Part shown: piece by piece, positions 7,367 through 14,113 of the stretch | Position numbering within the stretch: the first letter of the stretch is position 1 | Layout: every line of letters starts with the position of its first letter | Assembly (NCBI GenBank): GCA_964486145.1 | Contig: CAZAMT010000072.1 | Coordinates: 1-14,973, forward strand | Reading direction: 5' to 3' | DNA length: 14,973 bases | Origin: CAZAMT01 sp964486145 | Lineage (GTDB): Bacteria; Bacteroidota; Bacteroidia; Bacteroidales; JAAAOM01 | Notes under the pieces: generated by a model | Told to the model about the DNA's origin: nothing | The model's database searches: none | What the model saw: only the letters and a program-made list of their open reading frames with translations | Program-made: the position numbers and the translations under genes

Positions 7367-8326
7367 ATGAAGATAAGCGGTTTTACAATGGGTAGAAATG
7401 TAAGTAAACTTTACTATCCAATGAAGCAGTCTATAATGTCTGTTTTGCCCATCGTGGATGAGTTTATAGTGGCTCTTGGCAAGGGTGATGATGATGATCA
7501 TACCAGGGAAGAAATTGAATCCATTGGTGATCCTAAAATAAAAATTATTGAAACCGAATGGGATATCGAAAAATATCCCAGGGGCATGGAACATGCACAT
7601 CAAACAGATATTGCCAAAAACCATTGCAAGGGAGACTGGCTTTTTTACTTGCAGGCCGATGAGGTTATTCATGAAAAATACCTGCCTGTAATTGAAAACC
7701 GCTGCAACGAATTGCTTGACGATAAGGAAGTGGAAGGTCTGTTGTTTAAATACCGGCATTTTTGGGGCGATTACAACCATTACCAAACTTCTCATGGCTG
7801 GTACAGGTACGAAATTCGTATTATCCGAAATGATCCTGAAATTCATTCATGGGAATCAGCACAGTCGTTCAGAAGGATTCCGGATTTTGACGGTATCAGC
7901 TACCGCCAGCAGGAAAATACTTATAAGTTAAAAGTTGCCAAAGCACATGCTGAAGTATTTCATTACGGGTGGGTGCGACCGCCTTCATACATGAAAAGTA
8001 AAATAAAGGCATTTCGCACAAACCACCAGGGAAAGGAGCGGGTAAAGGAGATTGAGAAAACAAATAAAAAATATTTTGAGTTTGATTACGGTGTGGTTGG
8101 TAAATTACCTGTTTATAAGGGTACGCATCCCAAAGTAATGAAAGAATGGATTGATAAATTTGACTGGCAGGATCAACTTCAGATGAGTGGAAAAAGGAAT
8201 AAAAACCGGAATCCACACAAACATGAACGTTTAAAAAACCGCATAACCACCTTCATTGAGCAAAAGTTACTCTTCGGTAAACCTTTGGGTGAATTTAAGA
8301 ATTACATTCTACTTAGAAAAAAGTAA
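7367..8326 (+). CDS. family 2 glycosyltransferase
   Basis: This is a predicted inverting glycosyltransferase of the GT-A fold, 319 aa, probably transferring a sugar from a nucleotide donor during envelope glycan synthesis. The N-terminus has the GT2 pattern of a first strand and helix (KISGFTMGRNVSKLYYP). The nucleotide-proximal acidic motif is in GDWLFYLQADEV (89-100), where QAD replaces the classical DxD, a variant I expect to be tolerated in this subgroup. The acceptor-side region includes HFWGDYNHY (131-139), WYRYEIRIIRN and FHYGWVRPPSYM. The C-terminal tail, from Met273 (ATG at 8183) on, is basic and lacks membrane helices. The gene is probably co-transcribed with the exporter. The last 144 bp have a diverged copy at 9331-9474, after the toxin-antitoxin module. 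The acceptor and sugar are unknown. Confidence 0.88.
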   Translation: MKISGFTMGRNVSKLYYPMKQSIMSVLPIVDEFIVALGKGDDDDHTREEIESIGDPKIKIIETEWDIEKYPRGMEHAHQTDIAKNHCKGDWLFYLQADEVIHEKYLPVIENRCNELLDDKEVEGLLFKYRHFWGDYNHYQTSHGWYRYEIRIIRNDPEIHSWESAQSFRRIPDFDGISYRQQENTYKLKVAKAHAEVFHYGWVRPPSYMKSKIKAFRTNHQGKERVKEIEKTNKKYFEFDYGVVGKLPVYKGTHPKVMKEWIDKFDWQDQLQMSGKRNKNRNPHKHERLKNRITTFIEQKLLFGKPLGEFKNYILLRKK

Positions 8327-8375
8327 GGCAAAGGTGGCTGGTTGGTATTAAAACTTAAAAAAAAGGTAATTATTC

Positions 8376-8406
8376 TTGTTGTAAAAGGGAAAAATTCCTA
8401 TTTTTA
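8376..8406 (+). promoter_or_regulatory. candidate promoter and operator of the antitoxin-toxin operon
   Basis: TTG repeats at 8376-8378 and 8379-8381 (candidate -33) are followed after 17-20 bp by TATTTTTA at 8399-8406, one mismatch from TAnnTTTG. Exactly between them lies the small palindrome ggaa-aaa-ttcc (8388-8398). A repressor bound there would block the promoter, which fits the autoregulation usual for Xre/MbcA-type antitoxins. The arms are only 4 bp, so this is suggestive. Confidence 0.3.
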
Positions 8407-8423
8407 CTGTTAAATGTTTGATT

Positions 8424-8855
8424 ATGGAAGCTGTCAAAGAAAAAAAATACCAGGTTTTGAGTCAAATCCCTGATAAAATATCGGAACCGGAAGTACTGTA
8501 TTTTTTACAAAACAAAGAAATAAACTGGAGCCATATGAAGGCTTTGAAGGACATTTCATCTTTGCAGGATGAAACCATTTCCGAATGGTTTAATATTAGT
8601 GTAAAGACGTTAAGAAATTATAAAAAACCTGGTAATAACCTGAAAAACAACATAAAAGAACAGTTAATCCTGTTGTTGTCTTTGTTTAAACATGGTAAGG
8701 AAGTATTTGGTACGAATGAGCAGTTTAATCAATGGCTTCATTCCAAAAATTTCTATTTTGATAACAATTCCCCTGTTAAGTTTTTAAACACAATTACCGG
8801 AATTCGTTTTGTTAACGATCGTTTATCTGCAATGGAATATGGCGATAATGCTTAA
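8424..8855 (+). CDS. Xre/MbcA/ParS-type antitoxin (DUF2384) of a RES toxin pair
   Basis: This is the predicted antitoxin of a type II module, which binds and blocks the RES toxin and probably represses its own promoter. It is 143 aa from the ATG. The N-terminal half carries a helix-turn-helix-like segment, ETISEWFNISVKTLRNYKK (about 49-67), as in Xre-type antitoxins. The C-terminal half has the toxin-binding domain of the DUF2384/MbcA-ParS family: HGKEVFGTNEQFNQWL (about 89-104), then PVKFLNTITGIRFVNDRLSAMEYG, which ends in the conserved glutamate-tyrosine-glycine. The frame is open to a TTG at 8418, but the ATG at 8424 is the natural start. The toxin start lies 2 bp after the stop codon, indicating tight co-translation. 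The DNA is AT-rich like the neighbours. Confidence 0.88.
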   Translation: MEAVKEKKYQVLSQIPDKISEPEVLYFLQNKEINWSHMKALKDISSLQDETISEWFNISVKTLRNYKKPGNNLKNNIKEQLILLLSLFKHGKEVFGTNEQFNQWLHSKNFYFDNNSPVKFLNTITGIRFVNDRLSAMEYGDNA

Positions 8856-8857
8856 CC

Positions 8858-9310
8858 ATGGAAGTGTTTCGTATTTCTCATAATAAGTATTCCCATTCTC
8901 TTACAGCATCAGGAAGGGCCAATCGCTGGAATGCAGATGGGCAGCATGTTATTTACACGGCATCATCAAGATCACTGGCAACCCTTGAACTATTGGTTCA
9001 TATGAATCATATAAAGCCAGAATCTAACTATCAGGTTATGGTAATTTCTCTGCATGAAAGTGATCATTTGATTCGTCAAATTAAGATTTCAGAATTACCG
9101 AAAAACTGGAGAAAAATGACCGCATATGCTTTACTTCAGAATATAGGCAGTACCTGGTATCAAAGCATGGAGTCTCTCTTACTTAAAGTTCCATCTGTTA
9201 TAGTTCCATTTGAATACAATTATGTCATCAATGTAAATCATCCTGATTTTAGAAAAACGGTTCAATTGGTGAGACATGAGGATTATTTTTGGGATAATAG
9301 ATTGTTATAA
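8858..9310 (+). CDS. RES-domain toxin (NAD+-degrading)
   Basis: This is the predicted toxin of the module. Characterised RES toxins (MbcT and related) degrade NAD+ and stop growth. The protein is 150 aa, normal for the family. Key family residues are present: Arg23 in GRANRWN, Tyr33 in VIYTASS, Glu44 in RSLATLELLVH, and Ser113 in VPSVIVPFEYNYVINVNHPDF, the conserved C-terminal block of RES domains. No residue looks damaged, so the toxin may be active. It is preceded by its antitoxin with a 2-bp gap. The stop codon (9308-9310) lies 8 bp before the start of DNA homologous to the tail of the upstream glycosyltransferase gene, so the gene's right edge coincides with an insertion or recombination junction. 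Confidence 0.9.
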   Translation: MEVFRISHNKYSHSLTASGRANRWNADGQHVIYTASSRSLATLELLVHMNHIKPESNYQVMVISLHESDHLIRQIKISELPKNWRKMTAYALLQNIGSTWYQSMESLLLKVPSVIVPFEYNYVINVNHPDFRKTVQLVRHEDYFWDNRLL

Positions 9311-9318
9311 ATCCTATC

Positions 9319-9474
9319 AATAACCTTCGGATGAGCAGGAGGAGGGTTAAAAATCGCAATCGGCATAAACATGAACTATTAAATAACCGCATTACTGCAT
9401 TCAACGAACACAGGTTACTTTTTGATAAACTATTCGGGAAGTTTAATAATTCCGTTTTACATGGGAAGAGATAG
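9319..9474 (+). pseudogene. relic of a second glycosyltransferase: 3' end only
   Basis: From 9331 to the TAG at 9474 the DNA aligns without gaps to the last 144 bp of the glycosyltransferase (8183-8326). By hand count 100 of 144 bases and 27 of 47 encoded residues match. Shared blocks include KNRN, HKHE, NRIT and the final phenylalanine-rich part. Many differences are at third codon positions, which suggests divergence under selection before decay. The similarity extends 12 bp further upstream (9319-9330, 8 of 12 bases) and then stops, just after the toxin stop codon. The remaining 270 or so codons of such a gene are missing. The frame is still open from an internal ATG (9331), but a 47-residue peptide of this kind is unlikely to work as a transferase. 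Confidence 0.8.
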
Positions 9475-9517
9475 TTCATGCTATAAATGAGAGCCATTCA
9501 AAATTTAGATGCGAGGC

Positions 9518-10054
9518 TTATTGATATTCAAACAAATGGACATTCAACTTACCTTCAATTAATAATTCTTTGATACTTGAAGGTTTGAAGCTATAATTGA
9601 AATCTGCAATGAATCGATGATTTAGTGAATCATACACAAAATTTGTTATACAAACATCCTGAGATGACTGAACTTCATGAATAATTTTATTATTGTTTAA
9701 GAAGGAAACATCATAGGTAATTCTTGAAATTTTAACCATTGAATCGTTCAAAACATAAATGTTAAAGCCAATGTAATTTTGCAAGTCCTTAGAATACCTC
9801 TTAACAGAGATTAAATCATGTTCTGAATCGATTTTCCCGATATACGAATCGAAGTAACTTTTATATGATTCAAATTCAAAAGATTTTGAATAAGTAGCAT
9901 TATCCCTCGTTGAATTTACTGTAAACCTAATGTAGCCATCACTCGGTAATTCATTTGAATCATATTTATATATGATTTTCTCTTTTTCACAGCTTACAAT
10001 TAAAAAAAGTATTACTAAGTAAATTAATTTGCAGAATATCATTTGTTGATTCAT
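9518..10054 (-). CDS. hypothetical lipoprotein
   Basis: I do not recognise the family. It encodes 178 aa beginning with a typical lipoprotein signal: a hydrophobic stretch from about residue 10 to 20 and the lipobox LIVSC (Cys22), followed by charged EKEK. The mature part has no membrane segment and appears beta-rich. Two cysteines are present, Cys8 in the signal and Cys133 in the mature chain. A second in-frame ATG at codon 5 would also leave a good signal. The gene lies alone, on the opposite strand to its neighbours, between the glycosyltransferase relic and the rhodanese gene, and is very AT-rich. These are signs of accessory DNA. A location at the outer or inner membrane facing the periplasm or the surface is inferred from the lipobox only. 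Confidence 0.7.
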   Translation of the reverse strand: MNQQMIFCKLIYLVILFLIVSCEKEKIIYKYDSNELPSDGYIRFTVNSTRDNATYSKSFEFESYKSYFDSYIGKIDSEHDLISVKRYSKDLQNYIGFNIYVLNDSMVKISRITYDVSFLNNNKIIHEVQSSQDVCITNFVYDSLNHRFIADFNYSFKPSSIKELLIEGKLNVHLFEYQ

Positions 10055-10107
10055 CCTAATGGAATTAAATTAGTTTTTGTTAACGATTAATATATTGTCA
10101 CTTGTAC

Positions 10108-10115
10108 CAAATGTA
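10108..10115 (-). promoter_or_regulatory. -7 promoter box (TACATTTG) for the lipoprotein gene
   Basis: On the minus strand TACATTTG matches TAnnTTTG exactly. It lies 53 nt before the ATG at 10054, a longer leader than at the other genes. No -33 TTTG is visible. Confidence 0.35.
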
Positions 10116-10252
10116 AAGAGCTAGTTTTATTAGTTTATTTCATACGGTTAGTATTGAGTAAAGTTCAAAGGAAATGAACAAAACTTCGCACCAACTTTTA
10201 CATGTTTATTATAGCTAATTGCGAATTCTAAACTGTTTTTAAATTATACCAT

Positions 10253-11560
10253 ATGGCCGCTCAACCTCACATCGTTACTACAGAAGAACTATTAAGAAAT
10301 ATTGAAAAACAAAACCATATTCTCATTGATGCTCGTTCAATGGCAGCTTACAACGGTTGGTCACTCAAAAATGAGCCCCGGGGTGGCCATATTAAAGGAG
10401 CAAAAAGCCTTCCGCACAAATGGACCGGTTACATTGACTGGCTTGAAATTGTAAAATCCAAGGAAATTACACCGGATAAATCAATAACCATTTACGGGTA
10501 TCATCCTGATGAATCTATAGAAGTGGCAACAATGTTACTACGTGCAGGATACGATAACATCCGATTGTACCATGATTTCGTTGAAGAGTGGAGTAAAAAT
10601 GATCAAATGCCTATGCAACAATTGACTAACTTTCGCCACCTGGTGTATCCACAGTGGGTTAACGAACTAATATCAGGAGGCAGGCCACAAACCTTTACCG
10701 GTGAAAACTATGTTATTTGTCACGCACACTATGGAAATCATTCAGATTACGAAATAGGTCATATACCGAATGCCGTTTCCTTAGACACGCTTTCCCTGGA
10801 ATCTGAGGAAACCTGGAACCGTCGGTCACCGGAAGAACTGAGAAAAACGTTACAGTCACTTGGGATTACACACGACACCACGGTAGTTTTTTACGGCAGG
10901 TTCTCGTATCCGGACAACAAAGATGAGTTTCCGGGAAAAAGTGCCGGTCATCTCGCGGCCATTCGGTGTGCTCTAATCATGTTGTATGCGGGCGTGGAAG
11001 ACATTAGAATTTTAAATGGCGGGTTGACATCGTGGAAAGAGGAAGGATATGAAATATCTACCGAAAATTATCAGCCGGTTCCGGTGGATGATTTTGGTGC
11101 GGATATCCCGGGGCATCCCGAATACATTGTCGACATTGATGAAGCCAAAGAGTTATTGTTTTCAGATAAAGGAGACCTCATTAGTGTGCGTAGTTGGGAG
11201 GAGTTTATTGGTAATGTGAGTGGGTACAACTACATCGAAAAAACGGGAAGAATACCTGGTGCCGTTTTTGGCAATTGCGGGAGTGATGCCTATCACATGG
11301 AAAACTACCGAAACCTGGACCATACCATGCTTGAATATCATGAAGTTGAGAAAAACTGGAATGAACAGGGGCTTGATCCTCAAAAACATCTGGCATTTTA
11401 TTGCGGTACCGGCTGGCGGGGCAGCGAGGCTTTTTTTAATGCGTTCATGATGGGATGGCCGAATATTTCGGTATTTGACGGAGGTTGGTTTGAATGGTCA
11501 AATGATCCAAATAATCCAGTTGAAAGCGGAATCCCACAAAAAGTCGAGTCTGCTCATTAA
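10253..11560 (+). CDS. three-domain rhodanese sulfurtransferase (YnjE-like)
   Basis: This is a predicted thiosulfate or persulfide sulfurtransferase of 435 aa with three rhodanese domains (about 7-115, 130-265 and 290-420). Each has the rhodanese pattern of an aspartate/arginine start, a GHIKGA/GHIPNA/GRIPGA segment and a terminal GGW- or GGLTSW-like helix. Only the third has a catalytic loop, Cys384-GTGWR. The matching loops of the first two domains read YGYHPDES and YGRFSYPD and lack cysteine, so they are probably structural. Escherichia coli YnjE has the same three-domain plan with a CGTGWR loop in the last domain. YnjE is exported, whereas this protein begins MAAQPHIVTTEELL without a signal peptide and should be cytoplasmic. 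A role in sulfur transfer is inferred, and the partner is unknown. The start at ATG 10253 has no competing upstream codon. Confidence 0.88.
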   Translation: MAAQPHIVTTEELLRNIEKQNHILIDARSMAAYNGWSLKNEPRGGHIKGAKSLPHKWTGYIDWLEIVKSKEITPDKSITIYGYHPDESIEVATMLLRAGYDNIRLYHDFVEEWSKNDQMPMQQLTNFRHLVYPQWVNELISGGRPQTFTGENYVICHAHYGNHSDYEIGHIPNAVSLDTLSLESEETWNRRSPEELRKTLQSLGITHDTTVVFYGRFSYPDNKDEFPGKSAGHLAAIRCALIMLYAGVEDIRILNGGLTSWKEEGYEISTENYQPVPVDDFGADIPGHPEYIVDIDEAKELLFSDKGDLISVRSWEEFIGNVSGYNYIEKTGRIPGAVFGNCGSDAYHMENYRNLDHTMLEYHEVEKNWNEQGLDPQKHLAFYCGTGWRGSEAFFNAFMMGWPNISVFDGGWFEWSNDPNNPVESGIPQKVESAH

Positions 11561-11576
11561 AGCATTCAAGCAAGTT

Positions 11577-12263
11577 CTAAAAATCAACACGTAAGCCTAA
11601 CGTAGGCATAAATTCCCATGCATCAGAGCCGGGAATAAAGTTTTTGGAGATTTCCAGTTCACCACCTGCCGAAAAACCCCGGTAAAAATTATACCATAGC
11701 TGTGGTTCAGCCTGAAACACCCATTTTTTATCTTTCGAAGACGCAGAATAAAAATTTTTATCTTCAGTCCATAAATCTGAATAGCCTGTAAAAAAGAACT
11801 TTCCATTCAACAGTGGTAAAAACCATGCATTTGTCCATTGAACATCAGCGCCATTTGAATTTTTGGTAGCCTTATACAAAACCATGGTTGTCAATGAAAG
11901 CGACCCGAACTGCAAAGGGAACGAAATCCCGGTAAACCATGATTGCCTGAAAATTTCACCAAGTGTATCTCCCAAAAAAATGGAAAGTCCGTCATTATAT
12001 TCAATATGCAAAGCAACAGGCGCCTTCCAGAATTGCAGATCCCTTGCTATTTCCCAGTAAGCAAGCGATATACCGTTGTTTACACCTGCGTAATCCATGT
12101 CGATAAAGAAAAACGTTGAACCAAAGGTATCCGGACGAAACATTTCCACGGTGGTGGTTGGATATTTTCTTCCTTCTCCAAAATCATAATGCAACTGAAG
12201 GTTTTGGGAATGGGATATATATACATACGTTGCAAGCAAAATAAAAATGAGCATTCTTCTCAT
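11577..12263 (-). CDS. DUF5020-family, Tsx-like outer-membrane barrel protein
   Basis: This is a predicted outer-membrane beta-barrel of 228 aa. A signal peptide (RRMLIFILLATYVYISHS) precedes Q20, giving a mature start QNLQLHYDFGEGRKYPTTTVE. That N-terminal block, followed by WGSTFFF-like (here FGSTFFFIDMDY) and ISLAYWEIARDLQFW, matches my recollection of the DUF5020 family of Bacteroidota, which is distantly related to nucleoside-specific Tsx/OmpK channels. Aromatic-rich strands alternate through the chain, and the last residue is Phe (GLRVDF), the usual barrel assembly signal. It converges on the rhodanese gene with a 16-bp gap, too short for a separate terminator. Substrate and regulation are unknown. 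Confidence 0.75.
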   Translation of the reverse strand: MRRMLIFILLATYVYISHSQNLQLHYDFGEGRKYPTTTVEMFRPDTFGSTFFFIDMDYAGVNNGISLAYWEIARDLQFWKAPVALHIEYNDGLSIFLGDTLGEIFRQSWFTGISFPLQFGSLSLTTMVLYKATKNSNGADVQWTNAWFLPLLNGKFFFTGYSDLWTEDKNFYSASSKDKKWVFQAEPQLWYNFYRGFSAGGELEISKNFIPGSDAWEFMPTLGLRVDF

Positions 12264-12282
12264 GACAATGGTTATTTATTTT

Positions 12283-12290
12283 TATTTTTG
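12283..12290 (+). promoter_or_regulatory. -7 promoter box (TATTTTTG) for the HAD phosphatase
   Basis: A perfect TAnnTTTG ending 29 nt before the ATG at 12320, in the short space between the divergent DUF5020 gene and the phosphatase. No clear -33 element was found. Confidence 0.45.
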
Positions 12291-12319
12291 AGCGGCTAAT
12301 ATACGATATATAATCTTTG

Positions 12320-13012
12320 ATGAATCAATATAAAAACATATATTTCGACCTTGACAGAACCTTGTGGGACTTTGAAAAAAATGCCCGTGATGCGTTCCAC
12401 GATCTTTACATAAATTATGATCTTGGAAGTTTTATTCCATCATTGGATATGCTGGTAAACAGTTATCATAAGCACAATGAGAGGTTATGGGAGGAATACA
12501 GAATGGGCCGGATTAAAAAAGATTTTTTACGTATATACCGCTTTCAATTGGTTTTGAATGACTACAATGTCAGAAACAATGTACTCGCTGAACAATTATC
12601 AGACAAATACCTGGATATTGCTCCATTAAAAACAAATTTGATTCCACATACAAAATCTGTGTTGCAATACTTAACAGGAAAGTACAGCCTTCATATTATC
12701 ACAAATGGATTTAAGGAGGTTCAAACGTTAAAGCTTAAAAACAGCGGGATTATTCAATTTTTCGAAAAAGTAATAACTTCGGATAATGCTGGTGCACAAA
12801 AACCAAAAGCAGCAATATTTGAATATGCATTGTCAACGGCCAATGCAAAGAAGAAAGAGAGTTTGATGGTGGGGGACGATTTACAGGTAGATATTCTGGG
12901 TGCAAAAAAATTTGGACTGGATCAGGTGTATTTTAATCCGGATAAAAAATCACATAATCAAAACCTCACATATGAAATTTTTTCTCTTAACCAATTAAAG
13001 GAAATTTTTTAA
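12320..13012 (+). CDS. HAD-family phosphatase, YjjG-type nucleotidase
   Basis: This is a predicted haloacid-dehalogenase superfamily phosphatase of 230 aa, cytoplasmic. YjjG-type members dephosphorylate pyrimidine nucleotides, including non-canonical ones. The catalytic motif I is FDLDRTLWDFEKNA with Asp10 (nucleophile) and Asp12. A helical cap domain follows (about 20-100). Motif II is IITNGF with Thr128, motif III the lysine in QKPKAAIF (161 or 163), and motif IV MVGDDLQVDILGAK with Asp186/Asp187. The opening with TLWDF and an Asn shortly after is characteristic of the YjjG subgroup. The frame could start at a TTG (12317) directly before the ATG, but the ATG is preferred. The URO-D-like gene follows 42 bp downstream on the same strand and may be co-transcribed. 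Confidence 0.88.
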   Translation: MNQYKNIYFDLDRTLWDFEKNARDAFHDLYINYDLGSFIPSLDMLVNSYHKHNERLWEEYRMGRIKKDFLRIYRFQLVLNDYNVRNNVLAEQLSDKYLDIAPLKTNLIPHTKSVLQYLTGKYSLHIITNGFKEVQTLKLKNSGIIQFFEKVITSDNAGAQKPKAAIFEYALSTANAKKKESLMVGDDLQVDILGAKKFGLDQVYFNPDKKSHNQNLTYEIFSLNQLKEIF

Positions 13013-13040
13013 ACTGAAGCATGAATGTAAATATTGTTAT

Positions 13041-13046
13041 AGGAGG
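13041..13046 (+). promoter_or_regulatory. Shine-Dalgarno sequence AGGAGG deciding the URO-D start
   Basis: AGGAGG lies 8 nt before the ATG at 13055 but only 2 nt before the in-frame GTG at 13049, so the ATG is the likely start. No comparable sequence was noted before the other genes in this window. Confidence 0.6.
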
Positions 13047-13054
13047 TAGTGGCA

Positions 13055-13999
13055 ATGATAAAAGCAAAAAATAATCCGGATTTTAATCGAATAATTTCAG
13101 TATTAAATCGCCAGAAAAAACAGGAACCTGTATTGTTTGAGTTTTTTTTAAACAAAAATATTTACGAATATTTCACAGGTAAAAATATTGAAATGCAACC
13201 AGGGAATATTGAAAAGTTAGAAATCATCATTGATGCGTATTACAAAACTGGTTATGATTTTGTTATCATCCCTTCATGGTTGACAGACACCCTTGCTTTT
13301 CAAATGGATGAAATTCTTAAAAAAGATACCCGATCGCTAAACGAAGGAAAAATCATTACGGATGAAAAAAGTTTCGAGAAGTACCCGTGGCCTGAACCGA
13401 AAAACGATGACTACGCTGTTTTTCAGGAGTTAAAAAATATGCTTCCGGATGGTATGAAATGTATTGCGACCCTTCCGGGAGGTGTACTTGAAAATGTAAT
13501 CGATCTTGTTGGATTTGAGCGACTTTGCTTTATGACATTGGAAAACCCTGAATTGTGTAAACAAATATTTGATGCGGTAGGTACTTGTTCGCGTGATTAT
13601 TACAGGATTGTAGCCTCGTTTGATCATGTCGGTGCGTTGTTTACAAATGATGATTGGGGCTTTAAAACACAAACCATGTTGCCGCCGGAGAGCATGCGTG
13701 AATTTGTATTTCCCTGGCACAAGGCAATGGTGGAGGTAATACATCAAAATAATAAACCAGCCATTTTACATTCCTGTGGTAATCTGAATGCTGTGATGAA
13801 TGAGGTTATTGATGATATGAAATTCGATGGTAAACATTCTTTTGAAGACGGAATTGTACCTGTTGAGCAGGCATATGAGAACTGGGGTGAGCAGATTGCC
13901 ATCATGGGTGGCATTGATGTTGATTTTTTGGCCAGAAAATCACCGGAAGAAATAAAAACACGTGCACAAAAAATGCTGGAAATAACGTTGAGTATATGA
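13055..13999 (+). CDS. URO-D/MtaA-family methyltransferase-like protein, C-terminally truncated
   Basis: The protein has the fold of uroporphyrinogen decarboxylase-like enzymes. The subgroup related to MtaA/CmuA moves methyl groups to or from corrinoid or thiol carriers and is commonly annotated just as URO-D. It is 314 aa from the ATG. Visible features are the ATLPGGVLENVIDLVGFE segment (138-155), NDDWGFKTQTMLPPESMREFVFPW (198-221), the probable zinc site His239-Ser-Cys241 in LHSCGN, and MGGIDVDFLARKSPEEIK (284-301). In the family the chain normally continues about 35-45 residues beyond KMLEIT with a glycine-rich GGGY-LGSGNSIP-type block and a terminal helix. Here it stops after LSI at 13999, where an imperfect palindrome begins. 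I infer loss of the C-terminus by insertion, so activity is doubtful. A classical haem-pathway role is less likely. Confidence 0.8.
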   Translation: MIKAKNNPDFNRIISVLNRQKKQEPVLFEFFLNKNIYEYFTGKNIEMQPGNIEKLEIIIDAYYKTGYDFVIIPSWLTDTLAFQMDEILKKDTRSLNEGKIITDEKSFEKYPWPEPKNDDYAVFQELKNMLPDGMKCIATLPGGVLENVIDLVGFERLCFMTLENPELCKQIFDAVGTCSRDYYRIVASFDHVGALFTNDDWGFKTQTMLPPESMREFVFPWHKAMVEVIHQNNKPAILHSCGNLNAVMNEVIDDMKFDGKHSFEDGIVPVEQAYENWGEQIAIMGGIDVDFLARKSPEEIKTRAQKMLEITLSI

Positions 14000-14091
14000 A
14001 AAGTAGGCGATTGCGGGCTTCAAACTTATCAAACCGCTACAAATTTGAAGCGTGCAACAACCGTTGAATTTACTACTGTCTCGCCTATTTT
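14000..14091. repeat. imperfect palindrome at the URO-D truncation point
   Basis: The outer arms are aaagtaggcga (14000-14010) and tcgcctattt (14081-14090), matching with one inserted base. The inner arms are ttgcgggcttcaaa (14011-14024) and 14044-14057, whose reverse complement ttgcacgcttcaaa matches 12 of 14 bases. About 23 bases of the right arm (14058-14080) are unpaired, but part of them (caac...gttg) can fold locally. There is no T-tract, so it is not a standard terminator. It lies between the truncated URO-D gene and the 3' end of the Rpn-family gene and may be the end of the mobile unit carrying that gene. The nonamer cttcaaact also occurs in the repeat at 375-504, possibly by chance. 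Confidence 0.5.
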
Positions 14092-14113
14092 GTATATACA
14101 GTGTTACCATTTG

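Noticed and set aside
7652..7666. Glycosyltransferase inactive because the DxD motif reads QAD
   Set aside because: The third position is still acidic and single replacements at the first position are tolerated in GT2 subgroups. The rest of the protein looks intact.
7364..7846. 160-codon reverse-strand open frame inside the glycosyltransferase gene
   Set aside because: Complementary to a confident coding region, with no recognisable motif.
9249..9497. Reverse-strand open frame across the toxin end and the glycosyltransferase relic
   Set aside because: It is antisense to DNA with clear protein homology on the plus strand and shows no recognisable domain.
13021..13074. Small open frame of 17 codons starting ATG at 13021, overlapping the URO-D start
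   Set aside because: Very short, no family resemblance, and its 3' half simply shares the DNA of the Shine-Dalgarno and start region. A leader peptide is possible but unsupported.
13979..14060. A frameshift rather than a truncation at the URO-D end
   Set aside because: None of the three downstream frames encodes the expected glycine-rich block, so a single-base error would not restore the family C-terminus.
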